Below, piece by piece: positions 8,941 to 15,363 of a DNA stretch of 22,920 nt (positions within the stretch are counted from its first letter, which is position 1; each line of letters opens with the position of its first letter). The stretch spans positions 1-22,920 of the forward strand of contig CAJWIC010000003.1 of the NCBI GenBank assembly GCA_913040905.1. Reading direction: 5' to 3'. A model generated the notes under the pieces. The model was not told the DNA's origin. It did not search any database and saw only the letters and a program-made list of their open reading frames with translations. The position numbers were made by a program, and so were the translations under genes. This stretch comes from an uncultured Synechococcus sp. Lineage in GTDB: Bacteria; Cyanobacteriota; Cyanobacteriia; PCC-6307; Cyanobiaceae.

Positions 8941-9396
8941 CTATCGCTCCAGTAGGCGACGTCCATTGAGTTGAAGGGTGTACGACTCGATGCGAAAGCC
9001 TGTCCGCTGTTGAATCTGTTCAAGCAGATCCTCTGGCAATTCCACATCGATGTCCTCAATCTCTCCGCTATCGAGGCAGGTGAGATGGCTGTGGGGATCA
9101 CTGCGGTAGCCATAGAGCCGGCCGTTGGCGCGATCCAGACACTCGATCACCCCAGCCGACTGCAACGCCTCCAGGTTCTGATAAACGGAGGTGTGCCCAA
9201 TACTCCGACCTCGGGCATTGAGCTTTTCGAAGATGTCCCTGGCACTGAGATGACTTTTTTCCATCCAGAGCAGATCCAGCACCATCCGCCGCTGCCGGCT
9301 CAACCGCATTCCGAGCTTTCGGCAACGCTCAAACACCCGTTGCAACCCGTCACCAGGCAGACCTGACGCAGATCCGGAGGAAGAGGGCCTTATCAC
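8941..9396 (-). CDS. Fur-family regulator, PerR-like
   Basis: A 151-residue Fur-superfamily metal-sensing repressor. The winged-helix DNA-binding domain covers about 15-95, with LGMRLSRQRRMVLDLLW, the recognition helix around GHTSVYQNLEALQSAGVIE and the wing NGRLYGYRSD. The hinge metal-binding block is HSHLTCLDSG (H102, H104, C107). The second Cys expected in a CxxC structural zinc site is Ser110, and the C terminus has no second CxxC, so it is unlike Zur or zinc-site-bearing Fur and nearest to PerR-like members. The regulated metal or oxidant is inferred only. The start is GTG at 9396; a later start would cut the first helix. It lies 37 bases after hisA. Confidence 0.88.
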   Translation of the reverse strand: MIRPSSSGSASGLPGDGLQRVFERCRKLGMRLSRQRRMVLDLLWMEKSHLSARDIFEKLNARGRSIGHTSVYQNLEALQSAGVIECLDRANGRLYGYRSDPHSHLTCLDSGEIEDIDVELPEDLLEQIQQRTGFRIESYTLQLNGRRLLER

Positions 9397-9433
9397 TCGG
9401 TGTGGATGGATAAGCCAATCTTAAGACGGCTGA

Positions 9434-10201
9434 TCAAGCCAGATCCGCGGTAACGGCTGTGACGTCCTGCAGTCGTGGTTCGGCCAGGGCCCGGACCGCT
9501 TCCGCGAGATCAACACGACCGTCGTAAAGAGCGCGACCGACGATCACACCACGCACTCCGAGTGATTCGAGCGGAAGAAGAGCGAGCAGATCCGCCATGC
9601 AGCCGATGCCACCCGACGCGATCACCGGAACGCTGCTGCTCGCCGCCATCGCCCTCAGAGCTTCGAGGTTCGGACCGGCCAGGGTGCCGTCGGTGGCGAT
9701 GTCGGTGGTGATGATCGCTGCGATCCCAGCACTGCTGAAGGTTTTGGCCAGGTCCGTCGCCAGCACATCGCTCTGCTCGATCCAGCCACGGGTGGCCACC
9801 CGTCCGTCCTTGGCATCAATCCCCACCACGATCCGACCGGGATACCGATCCGCCAGGGATCGAACCAGGTCGGGTTGCTCGATCGCCACGGTGCCGAGAA
9901 TCACCCGATCAAGGCCGCAGGCGAGCAACTGCTCGGCCCGTTCCATGGAACGGACGCCGCCACCGAGCTGCACCGGGATGTCGAGAGCCGCCGTGATCGC
10001 CTGAACGGCGGCGTCATTCACCGGTTCTCCCCGCTTGGCACCATCGAGATCAACGAGATGCAGACGGGTTGCCCCCTGCTGCTGCCAACTGAGAGCCTGG
10101 GCGACGGGATCGTCGCTGAAACGGGTGACCTGGTCGTAATCCCCCTGGTGCAGGCGAACGCAGGCTCCATCCAGCAGATCGATTGCGGGGAGGATCTCCA
10201 T
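9434..10201 (-). CDS. hisA: ProFAR isomerase
   Basis: HisA is the phosphoribosylformimino-5-aminoimidazole carboxamide ribotide isomerase, an Amadori rearrangement in histidine synthesis, in the cytosol. The 255-residue product is a full-length (beta/alpha)8 barrel. D8 in EILPAIDLLDG and D129 in VVGIDAKDG are the two catalytic aspartates. Phosphate-binding strands are visible as VQLGGGVRS with RVILGT, and near the C terminus as IASGGIG and VIVGRALYDG. The start is ATG at 10201. It appears to be the first gene of the twelve-gene minus-strand run and diverges from the SDR gene. Confidence 0.97.
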   Translation of the reverse strand: MEILPAIDLLDGACVRLHQGDYDQVTRFSDDPVAQALSWQQQGATRLHLVDLDGAKRGEPVNDAAVQAITAALDIPVQLGGGVRSMERAEQLLACGLDRVILGTVAIEQPDLVRSLADRYPGRIVVGIDAKDGRVATRGWIEQSDVLATDLAKTFSSAGIAAIITTDIATDGTLAGPNLEALRAMAASSSVPVIASGGIGCMADLLALLPLESLGVRGVIVGRALYDGRVDLAEAVRALAEPRLQDVTAVTADLA

Positions 10202-10270
10202 GCCGGTGAGTTGTCTGCGACCATCCTGCAGCTCCGCGCTTCAATGGCAGCGCTTTTTCTGTGGGCAGCC

Positions 10271-11191
10271 GTGAAGATTCTGGTGATGGGAGGGACCCGT
10301 TTCGTCGGCAAGCCCTTGGTGGCCAGGCTTCAGGCCCAGGGCCATGCCCTCACCCTGTTCACCCGGGGGCGCAATGCCGTCCCCGAAGGAGTTGAACACC
10401 TCTGCGGAGACCGCAGCACGAGCGAGGGACTGTCCGCGCTGGAGGGTCGGCAGTTCGATGTGATCGTCGACAGTTCCGGCCGCAAGCTGGAGGACAGCCG
10501 ACGGGTGCTGGAGGTCACAGGCAGCCCCAGCCACCGGTTCGTTTACGTCAGTTCCGCCGGCGTCTATGCCGGCTCCGAGCAGTGGCCCCTCGATGAAACC
10601 GCTGCCACCGATCCAAACAGCCGCCATGCCGGTAAAGCCGACACCGAAGCCTGGTTGCGCTCCGAAGGCATTCCCTTCACCAGCTTCCGCCCCACCTACA
10701 TCTACGGACCCGGCAACTACAACCCCGTCGAACGCTGGTTCTTTGATCGCATCACCCACAACCGTCCGGTGCCGCTGCCCGGGGATGGGAGCACGATCAC
10801 CCAGCTCGGCCATGTGGACGATCTGGCCGAGGCGATGGCGCGTTGCATCGATGTGGAAGCCGCTGCCAACCGCATCTACAACTGTTCGGGCAAACAGGGC
10901 ATCACCTTCCGCGGTTTGATCCGCGCAGCGGCGGTCGCCTGCGGGAAGGACCCCGATGCCGTGGACATGCGCCCCTTCGATCCGTCCAACCTGGACCCCA
11001 AAGCACGCAAGGCCTTTCCCCTGCGGCTCAACCATTTCCTGACTGACATCACGCGGGTGGAGCGGGAACTGGCCTGGCAACCGCGATTTGATCTGGCGGA
11101 AGGTCTGGCGGACAGCTTCCAGAACGACTATGCCCTGGCTCCGACAGCGGAACCCGATTTCAGCGGTGACGCAGCTCTGATCGGGGTCTGA
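10271..11191 (+). CDS. CSP41-like atypical SDR (NAD-dependent epimerase family)
   Basis: A 306-residue atypical short-chain dehydrogenase. The Rossmann opening is VKILVMGGTRFVGKPLV with GGTxxxG, followed by LFTRGR, the VIVDSSG strand and FVYVSSAGVYAG. The usual YxxxK pair is not intact: the position reads HAGKADTEAWL, as in the CSP41/a5 subfamily, chloroplast members of which bind RNA and act in transcript stability. FRPTYIYGPGNYNPVERWFFDRI and TQLGHVDDLAEAMA complete the family pattern. An enzyme or RNA-binding role is inference. I chose GTG at 10271 because the family normally begins at this strand; ATG at 10244 would add nine residues. The last 32 bases overlap pgsA, which converges. Confidence 0.85.
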   Translation: MKILVMGGTRFVGKPLVARLQAQGHALTLFTRGRNAVPEGVEHLCGDRSTSEGLSALEGRQFDVIVDSSGRKLEDSRRVLEVTGSPSHRFVYVSSAGVYAGSEQWPLDETAATDPNSRHAGKADTEAWLRSEGIPFTSFRPTYIYGPGNYNPVERWFFDRITHNRPVPLPGDGSTITQLGHVDDLAEAMARCIDVEAAANRIYNCSGKQGITFRGLIRAAAVACGKDPDAVDMRPFDPSNLDPKARKAFPLRLNHFLTDITRVERELAWQPRFDLAEGLADSFQNDYALAPTAEPDFSGDAALIGV

Positions 11192-11696
11192 GGTATCCGA
11201 CGGCTGAACTCATCGCCAACAGCAGCGAGGGCCAGAACAACCACCACCCGATCCATCTCGCCAGGGAAGGCCCCAGCCAGGACTGGGGCCAGAGCAGCAG
11301 TAACAGACTGAGGAACTGAAGAATGGTCTTGGCTTTACCACCGCTGGAGGCTGGGGCCCCATCCGAAGCCTGAGCACGCCAGCCGGAAATCAGCAGTTCC
11401 CGGGCCAGCAACAGCCAGACAGCCCAGAGCGGCAGGGTTCCCGCGGAGGCCAGCCAGAGCAGGGGAGCGGCAATCAGCACCTTGTCCGTGAGTGGATCCA
11501 GCCGAGCCCCCCAGCTGCTGCCCCCACCCGCGCGACGGGCCAGCCAGCCATCGGCGGCATCGCTGAGACCAGCCATCAAAAGAATCCACCAGGCCAGATC
11601 AAACCAGCCAGCCTGCAAGGCCAGGATCAACGGCAAGCCGGCCACAGCCCGAGCGATGGTGAGGCCATTGGCCAAGGAGCGCAGGGGCAACGACAA
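11160..11696 (-). CDS. pgsA: CDP-diacylglycerol--glycerol-3-phosphate 3-phosphatidyltransferase
   Basis: PgsA makes phosphatidylglycerophosphate, precursor of phosphatidylglycerol, a lipid thylakoid membranes need. The 178-residue integral membrane protein carries the complete CDP-alcohol phosphotransferase motif DxxDGxxARx8GxxxDxxxD, with D46, D49, G50, A53, R54, G63, D67 and D71 all in register. Hydrophobic segments lie at about 15-45, 73-100 and 123-168. The start is TTG at 11696; no ATG or GTG exists between it and the in-frame upstream stop at 11721-11723. A downstream TTG at 11690 is possible. The 3' end overlaps the convergent SDR gene by 32 bases. Confidence 0.92.
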   Translation of the reverse strand: MSLPLRSLANGLTIARAVAGLPLILALQAGWFDLAWWILLMAGLSDAADGWLARRAGGGSSWGARLDPLTDKVLIAAPLLWLASAGTLPLWAVWLLLARELLISGWRAQASDGAPASSGGKAKTILQFLSLLLLLWPQSWLGPSLARWIGWWLFWPSLLLAMSSAVGYLRPRSELRHR

Positions 11697-11727
11697 CGCG
11701 CAGAATGCATTCAGCTGACTTCAGATC

Positions 11728-12201
11728 ATGGTCCTGCAGCTGACGGTGGCGGATGTGATGACCCAGCCGGTGTTGAACGTCACCCCTGAGACCCCGTTGC
11801 AGCAGGCCGTTCAATTGATCAGTGACCACCACATCAGTGGCCTGCCAGTGGTGGATGAGGCCGGAGTCCTGATCGGAGAGCTGAGTGAGCAGGACCTGAT
11901 GGTGCGCGAGAGCGGGGTGGATGCCGGTCCGTACGTGATGCTTCTGGACAGCGTGATCTACCTGCGCAATCCGCTCAACTGGGACAAGCAGGTGCACCAG
12001 GTGCTCGGCACCACGGTGCGAGATCTGATGCGGAAGGACGCCCACACCTGCAGCCAGGAGCTTGGCTTGCCCCGGGCAGCCTCACTCCTGCATGACAGAG
12101 GAACACAACGGTTGTTTGTGCTTGACGGTGATGGGAAGCCCGTGGGTGTGATCACCCGGGGAGACGTGGTGCGTGCCCTCGCCTCCCATCAGGAGAGTTA
12201 A
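11728..12201 (+). CDS. Tandem CBS-domain protein
   Basis: A 157-residue stand-alone CBS pair (Bateman module), which usually binds adenosine nucleotides and senses energy state. CBS1 is about 6-60 (TVADVMTQPVLNVTPETPL, HHISGLPVVDEAGVLIGELSE) and CBS2 about 93-155 (TVRDLMRKDAHT, TQRLFVLDGDGKPVGVITRGD). Between them is an insertion of about 35 residues (DAGPYVMLLDSVIYLRNPLNW...), a pattern common in cyanobacterial and plant CBSX-type proteins. There are no membrane segments or fused enzyme. The start is ATG at 11728; it diverges from pgsA across 31 bases that hold a 10-bp palindrome. The partner enzyme cannot be told from the sequence. Confidence 0.9.
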   Translation: MVLQLTVADVMTQPVLNVTPETPLQQAVQLISDHHISGLPVVDEAGVLIGELSEQDLMVRESGVDAGPYVMLLDSVIYLRNPLNWDKQVHQVLGTTVRDLMRKDAHTCSQELGLPRAASLLHDRGTQRLFVLDGDGKPVGVITRGDVVRALASHQES

Positions 12202-12207
12202 TGTTGA

Positions 12208-12741
12208 TCAGCTGGCCTTGCGAATGGCAATGGCGACCGGCTGGATCATCCGGAACTCCACGAAATCGCCGACGCTGAGCTGTTCGACCGGGTCGCCGTG
12301 AATGTTGTGACGCACATCAAGATTGTGAACGCCGCCGAAGGCCCCCCGGAGACTGATTTCATGGTCTTTCTCGGAGATTTTCACCAGCTCTGCAGTACCG
12401 GTGGCCATCACCACCCGGGCTCCCTTGCGCACCTCACCGAAATCCTCGGATAGAAGGACGTCCTGACGATCGAAGCTGAGCTTGTTGATTGAGCTCTTGC
12501 GCAGGTCGACCACGAGACCATCCAGGATGTCGACCACAACGCTGTCGCCAGGCTTCAGGCCATCGGACTCGAGGGAACCGCCCATGGTGATCAGCATGTC
12601 GTGGCCATAGGGACCGCGCAGCTCCATCACGCGTTCAGCAGGCATCAGCCGCTGGATGGTGCCCTTCAGTTTGCTGATTTCAAAGGAGTTCAGCAGCTCA
12701 GCCTTGAGGCTGCCGTTGTCGTTGACCACGGGGGCCAGCAA
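12208..12741 (-). CDS. Conserved-looking hypothetical protein, beta-rich
   Basis: I do not recognise this gene. The frame encodes about 177 residues with normal codon use for the window and predicted beta strands in a regular pattern: ERVMELRGPYGHDMLITMGG, GDSVVVDILDGLVVDLRK, GARVVMATGTAELVKISEK, EISLRGAFGGVHNLDVRH and VGDFVEFRMIQPVAIAIRK. There is no signal peptide, membrane segment or cysteine. The alternation suggests a small beta-barrel protein; that is inference. No ATG is available near the 5' end. TTG at 12741 is the first usable start and GTG at 12729 a good alternative; the frame is open up to a TGA near 12835. It lies 115 bases downstream of the long Pro-rich-tailed gene. Confidence 0.65.
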   Translation of the reverse strand: MLAPVVNDNGSLKAELLNSFEISKLKGTIQRLMPAERVMELRGPYGHDMLITMGGSLESDGLKPGDSVVVDILDGLVVDLRKSSINKLSFDRQDVLLSEDFGEVRKGARVVMATGTAELVKISEKDHEISLRGAFGGVHNLDVRHNIHGDPVEQLSVGDFVEFRMIQPVAIAIRKAS

Positions 12742-12855
12742 GGGCTCAGGGCTTGAAGTTTCCGGCCCTCGGCTACTGGTCTCCAGAGGGGCACTGCTTT
12801 GTAAAACCGGCTCCCGGCGACTGCAACGGCGTGTTCAAACGCTGAACGAGCTTGC

Positions 12856-14337
12856 TCAATTGAAGTTGTCAACCGGCAACGGTGGTGGATTGAGAGGGGG
12901 AAGTTCGGGAGGTGGCGGAGCACCTTCCAGTCCGTCGCGTTGATCCAGCACCATCGCCTCATCGGAGTCGTGATTCAGACCGAGGTCTGAATCACGATCC
13001 GGCATCACTGGCGCCTCGAGGCTGGGGGGTTCCAGCAGCACCGGTGGTGGAAGATCCGGCGGCAGCGGCACCTTCGGTGCAAAGGGCTCAACCCCGTCGT
13101 CATCAAGATCCTGGCGGGTTGCTTCCAGCTCAGGGTCCAAGCTTGAAGGAGGCTCCAACAGCACGAGGGGGTCAGCGGTGATCGGCGGTTCCCGCAAGGG
13201 GGAACGATCCAGATCAGAGGCCGGATCAGGCTGTTGCTCCACATCCGGTTTCACCGGATTCGTGGGAGCCCAGATCATCCGTGCGAGGGGTTCAACCCCC
13301 TGCTCCATCACCCGATTGAGTCCTGCCAAGGCTCGATCGGCCATGTGGTTTCCGACGGCCTGCAGACAATCCAGCGGGCTGGTGCAAGCCTCATCCCCGG
13401 TGAGCCTGGGGGTGAAGTTCGCGATCAGATCGCCACGGAGCGGAGTCTGACGGGGACTAAGACGCAGCATGTAGGGAACGTGAACAAAACTGGTCGCCCC
13501 TCCACTGATCCAGTTGGCATCCGCCTCGGTGAACCCCTTGACTCCGGGAATGATGAACCGGCTTTTCGAGGCATGGTCCGGCATGTAAGCCGCCAGGTAA
13601 CCGCGACGTCTGGCCAAGTCCTTGCTCTGCTCGAGGGTGAGACCATCACGGCTCATCAGAACCTCCAGATAGCCGTCGTCGCGGAGTCCCATCACCATGC
13701 GAATCCTCGGCAGGTAATAGCGGATCCGCTGTCCCATGCTGATGCTGTAGGCCCCCTTGTAGCTCTCAGGGGGTTCCTCGAGATCGTTGTAAAGGCTGTG
13801 CAGGCCTCCGATAAAGGTGTCGTAAGTGCGGATGTGGGCGTCGGTGAGCTCGCCGTAGCTGAAATCAACGGCACCGCTGTGGCGAATGCCGATGAAAGCC
13901 CTTTGGCGTGACGCCGTGCGGTTGCGCCCTTTCCAGACCCGGGAGCCGAACTTCAGATCACCCAACGGCACGGTGATCTCTCGACCACCGTTGTCGACAT
14001 GGCGTTCGTACATCGGCCCGGACACGTAGGCCAGTGCGGCGATGTCCTCAAACGCATCCTGCTCCCGATCCCAGCCCTCCAGCAGTCCAAAGCGAACACG
14101 CCGCGGATCGAGATCGAGGGCATAGACCTCATCATCAGGGATGTACTGAAAAGGTTCACCCTCCCGACGGGCCTCGGGCATTGAAACCGGGTCTTCCGCA
14201 ACCTGGTTCTGCTGCGGCGCGTCAGGGGCCAGAGCAATCAACCCGCCCAGCACAAGGAGCGGAGAGACCAGAACCATCCAGCGCTTGCGCAGACGGATCC
14301 CCCTCCGTCGCTGGCCGACCTTGGTCTGGTCCTTCAT
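12856..14337 (-). CDS. Membrane-anchored protein of unknown function with Pro-rich acidic tail
   Basis: A 493-residue protein I cannot assign. It begins with a strongly basic stretch and one transmembrane helix (about 20-37), giving a likely N-in anchor with an exported body. The body (about 75-350) is globular, with a VMGLRDDGYLEVLMSRDGLTLEQSKDLARRRG segment that loosely recalls the NAGPA-type phosphodiester glycosidase fold; the usual LDGGGS motif is not visible, so this is weak. Residues about 354-493 form a Pro/Asp-rich low-complexity tail with the element VLLEPPS twice and proline runs. The ATG at 14337 makes an ATGA overlap with the stop of the PdeM-type gene. The coding DNA of the tail contains a perfect hairpin at 12968-12997. 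Confidence 0.7.
   Translation of the reverse strand: MKDQTKVGQRRRGIRLRKRWMVLVSPLLVLGGLIALAPDAPQQNQVAEDPVSMPEARREGEPFQYIPDDEVYALDLDPRRVRFGLLEGWDREQDAFEDIAALAYVSGPMYERHVDNGGREITVPLGDLKFGSRVWKGRNRTASRQRAFIGIRHSGAVDFSYGELTDAHIRTYDTFIGGLHSLYNDLEEPPESYKGAYSISMGQRIRYYLPRIRMVMGLRDDGYLEVLMSRDGLTLEQSKDLARRRGYLAAYMPDHASKSRFIIPGVKGFTEADANWISGGATSFVHVPYMLRLSPRQTPLRGDLIANFTPRLTGDEACTSPLDCLQAVGNHMADRALAGLNRVMEQGVEPLARMIWAPTNPVKPDVEQQPDPASDLDRSPLREPPITADPLVLLEPPSSLDPELEATRQDLDDDGVEPFAPKVPLPPDLPPPVLLEPPSLEAPVMPDRDSDLGLNHDSDEAMVLDQRDGLEGAPPPPELPPLNPPPLPVDNFN
12968..12997. repeat. Perfect inverted repeat, 13-bp arms and 4-nt loop
   Basis: The arms at 12968-12980 and 12985-12997 are exact reverse complements (TCGTGATTCAGAC and GTCTGAATCACGA) around a CGAG loop on the plus strand, CTCG on the minus. 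It lies inside the 3' part of the Pro-rich-tailed gene, encoding an Asp/Asn/His-rich patch between proline blocks. No T-run follows on either strand, so it is not a simple intrinsic terminator. The transcript would form a very stable stem-loop. Confidence 0.85.
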
Positions 14338-15008
14338 GCGGACCGTCGCCCCTGGTTGTTGAGGAGTGGTTCGAACCAAGGAAGAATGGCTCCGTCGGCC
14401 ACTAGCCACTGCTGGTAACGGTCGCCGCAGTCATGGCCTCCCGTCAACTGCCCGAACGCTGGTATCACCAGACGGGGAACCGCGGGATCAAAAGCGAAGC
14501 AGGGGAGACGCAGCCGATCCGACCGACTGCGCAGGCGAGTCATGGGATGGAGATGCCCGCAGACGTTGAGCAGTTCCGAAGCGGGTGGAACCTCCGGAGC
14601 ATGGCTCAACCACAGATGGCCGACGGCTTGGGAGGGGAGTTGCGGCAAGCCTTCGATCCAGGCATGGCGGTCGTGGTTGCCGCCGATCAGGAGCACCTCA
14701 CAACCGCAGAGATCCGGCAGGCAACGCAGGGTCTCGCGCAATTCCGGTGTCAGCCCCTCGCGGGCATGAATCAGATCACCCAGAACAATGAGCTGCTCTG
14801 GAGCCCAGGCATGACAAAGCTCGAGCAGAGGATTCAGTGTTCCGCGGTCGCCATCGGTCGGTATCGGGATGCCATGGGCCTGGAAAACCTCAGCTTTGCC
14901 CAGGTGCAGATCCGCCACCATCAACTGTCGTCCTTGCTCCCGCCAAAGGGCTCGTTCGCCAAGAAAACGCAGGGACTCGCTCCGCCAGACCCACTCCTGC
15001 CCGTTCAT
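14334..15008 (-). CDS. pdeM: PdeM-type metallophosphoesterase
   Basis: A 224-residue calcineurin-like phosphoesterase of the ligase-associated PdeM/YkuE-like group. The metal-binding motifs are in order: VADLHLGK (D33, H35), VLGDLIH (D78, H81), GGNHDRH (N111, H112) and a C-terminal CGHLHP, with a WLSHAP motif before it. In other bacteria this family lies beside an ATP-dependent DNA ligase and helicase in a DNA-repair cluster; none of those is here, so a DNA-repair role is uncertain and a general phosphodiesterase is the safer call. The start is ATG at 15008. It is coupled by a 4-base ATGA overlap to the downstream membrane-anchored gene and diverges from the 15075 gene cluster. Confidence 0.85.
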   Translation of the reverse strand: MNGQEWVWRSESLRFLGERALWREQGRQLMVADLHLGKAEVFQAHGIPIPTDGDRGTLNPLLELCHAWAPEQLIVLGDLIHAREGLTPELRETLRCLPDLCGCEVLLIGGNHDRHAWIEGLPQLPSQAVGHLWLSHAPEVPPASELLNVCGHLHPMTRLRSRSDRLRLPCFAFDPAVPRLVIPAFGQLTGGHDCGDRYQQWLVADGAILPWFEPLLNNQGRRSA

Positions 15009-15074
15009 CCGCAGGAATCAGCGAGGTTTTGTAATCCTGACTGCATCGCAGGTGCCTGTCCGTGCATCACTGTG

Positions 15075-15275
15075 ATGGCCCTTGGAACCAGCATTGTGGC
15101 GCGATCGATGCGTCCTAACCAGCTTCCGGTCGAGACCCTGCGCTGGCTTGAGCGCAGATTGGCCTCACTGGAACAACAAGGGCGATACGAGTGCGCCTAC
15201 GCCCTGAGGATGGAAGTTGCCGAATGGCTACTGGGGGCAATGGATGCCAATCTGGCGGTCCCTGCTGCGACCTGA
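15075..15275 (+). CDS. Small protein with UvrB/UvrC-motif-like helix pair
   Basis: A short ORF of 66 codons from ATG at 15075, or 55 from ATG at 15108. The segment ETLRWLERRLASLEQQGRYECAYALRMEVAEWLL resembles the UvrB/UvrC motif (a 'LE..L..a...yE.Aa.LR.ei..L' helix hairpin used for protein contacts). It sits in a region otherwise empty on both strands, has third-position GC like its neighbours, and is followed after 7 bases by another short ORF, so I think it is real. The longer version's start codon lies in a 13-bp dyad (CATCAC-T-GTGATG, 15065-15077). No function can be given. Confidence 0.6.
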   Translation: MALGTSIVARSMRPNQLPVETLRWLERRLASLEQQGRYECAYALRMEVAEWLLGAMDANLAVPAAT

Positions 15276-15282
15276 AGCTCCG

Positions 15283-15363
15283 ATGACCGTTGCCTTACTG
15301 ATTGCTCTGGCGGGTTCTCTGGTGGCCATGTCCATCATCGTCAAGCGTCTGGACCAGCGATGA
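15283..15363 (+). CDS. Tiny single-pass membrane protein (26 aa) coupled to the channel gene
   Basis: This ORF encodes a 26-residue peptide: about 20 hydrophobic residues (TVALLIALAGSLVAMSII) followed by a positive end, VKRLDQR. It starts with ATG 7 bases after the preceding small ORF and its TGA overlaps the ATG of the GluR0-type channel gene as ATGA (15360-15363). The arrangement favours translation. The size and shape recall tiny photosynthetic subunits (Psb, Pet and Psa small proteins), but the sequence matches none I know. It could instead be a leader peptide that couples ribosomes to the channel gene, or an accessory subunit of the channel. Confidence 0.5.
   Translation: MTVALLIALAGSLVAMSIIVKRLDQR

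Noticed and set aside
9875..10243. Long 5' extension of the SDR gene
   Set aside because: It is antisense to the well-supported hisA, and the SDR family begins at the beta strand starting near 10271.
10241..11080. 279-codon minus-strand ORF inside the SDR gene
   Set aside because: Its Gly/Asp/Val-rich composition is the typical shadow of a GC-rich gene read backwards, and the plus-strand product has clear SDR motifs.
12690..12962. 90-codon minus-strand ORF crossing the gap between two unassigned genes
   Set aside because: It overlaps both genes out of frame. Its product is Trp/Arg-rich with no recognisable pattern.
14433..15008. Plus-strand ORF upstream of the small UVR-like gene
   Set aside because: It runs antisense to the PdeM-type gene with intact metal motifs. 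Only the part from 15075 onward lies in free DNA and looks like protein.
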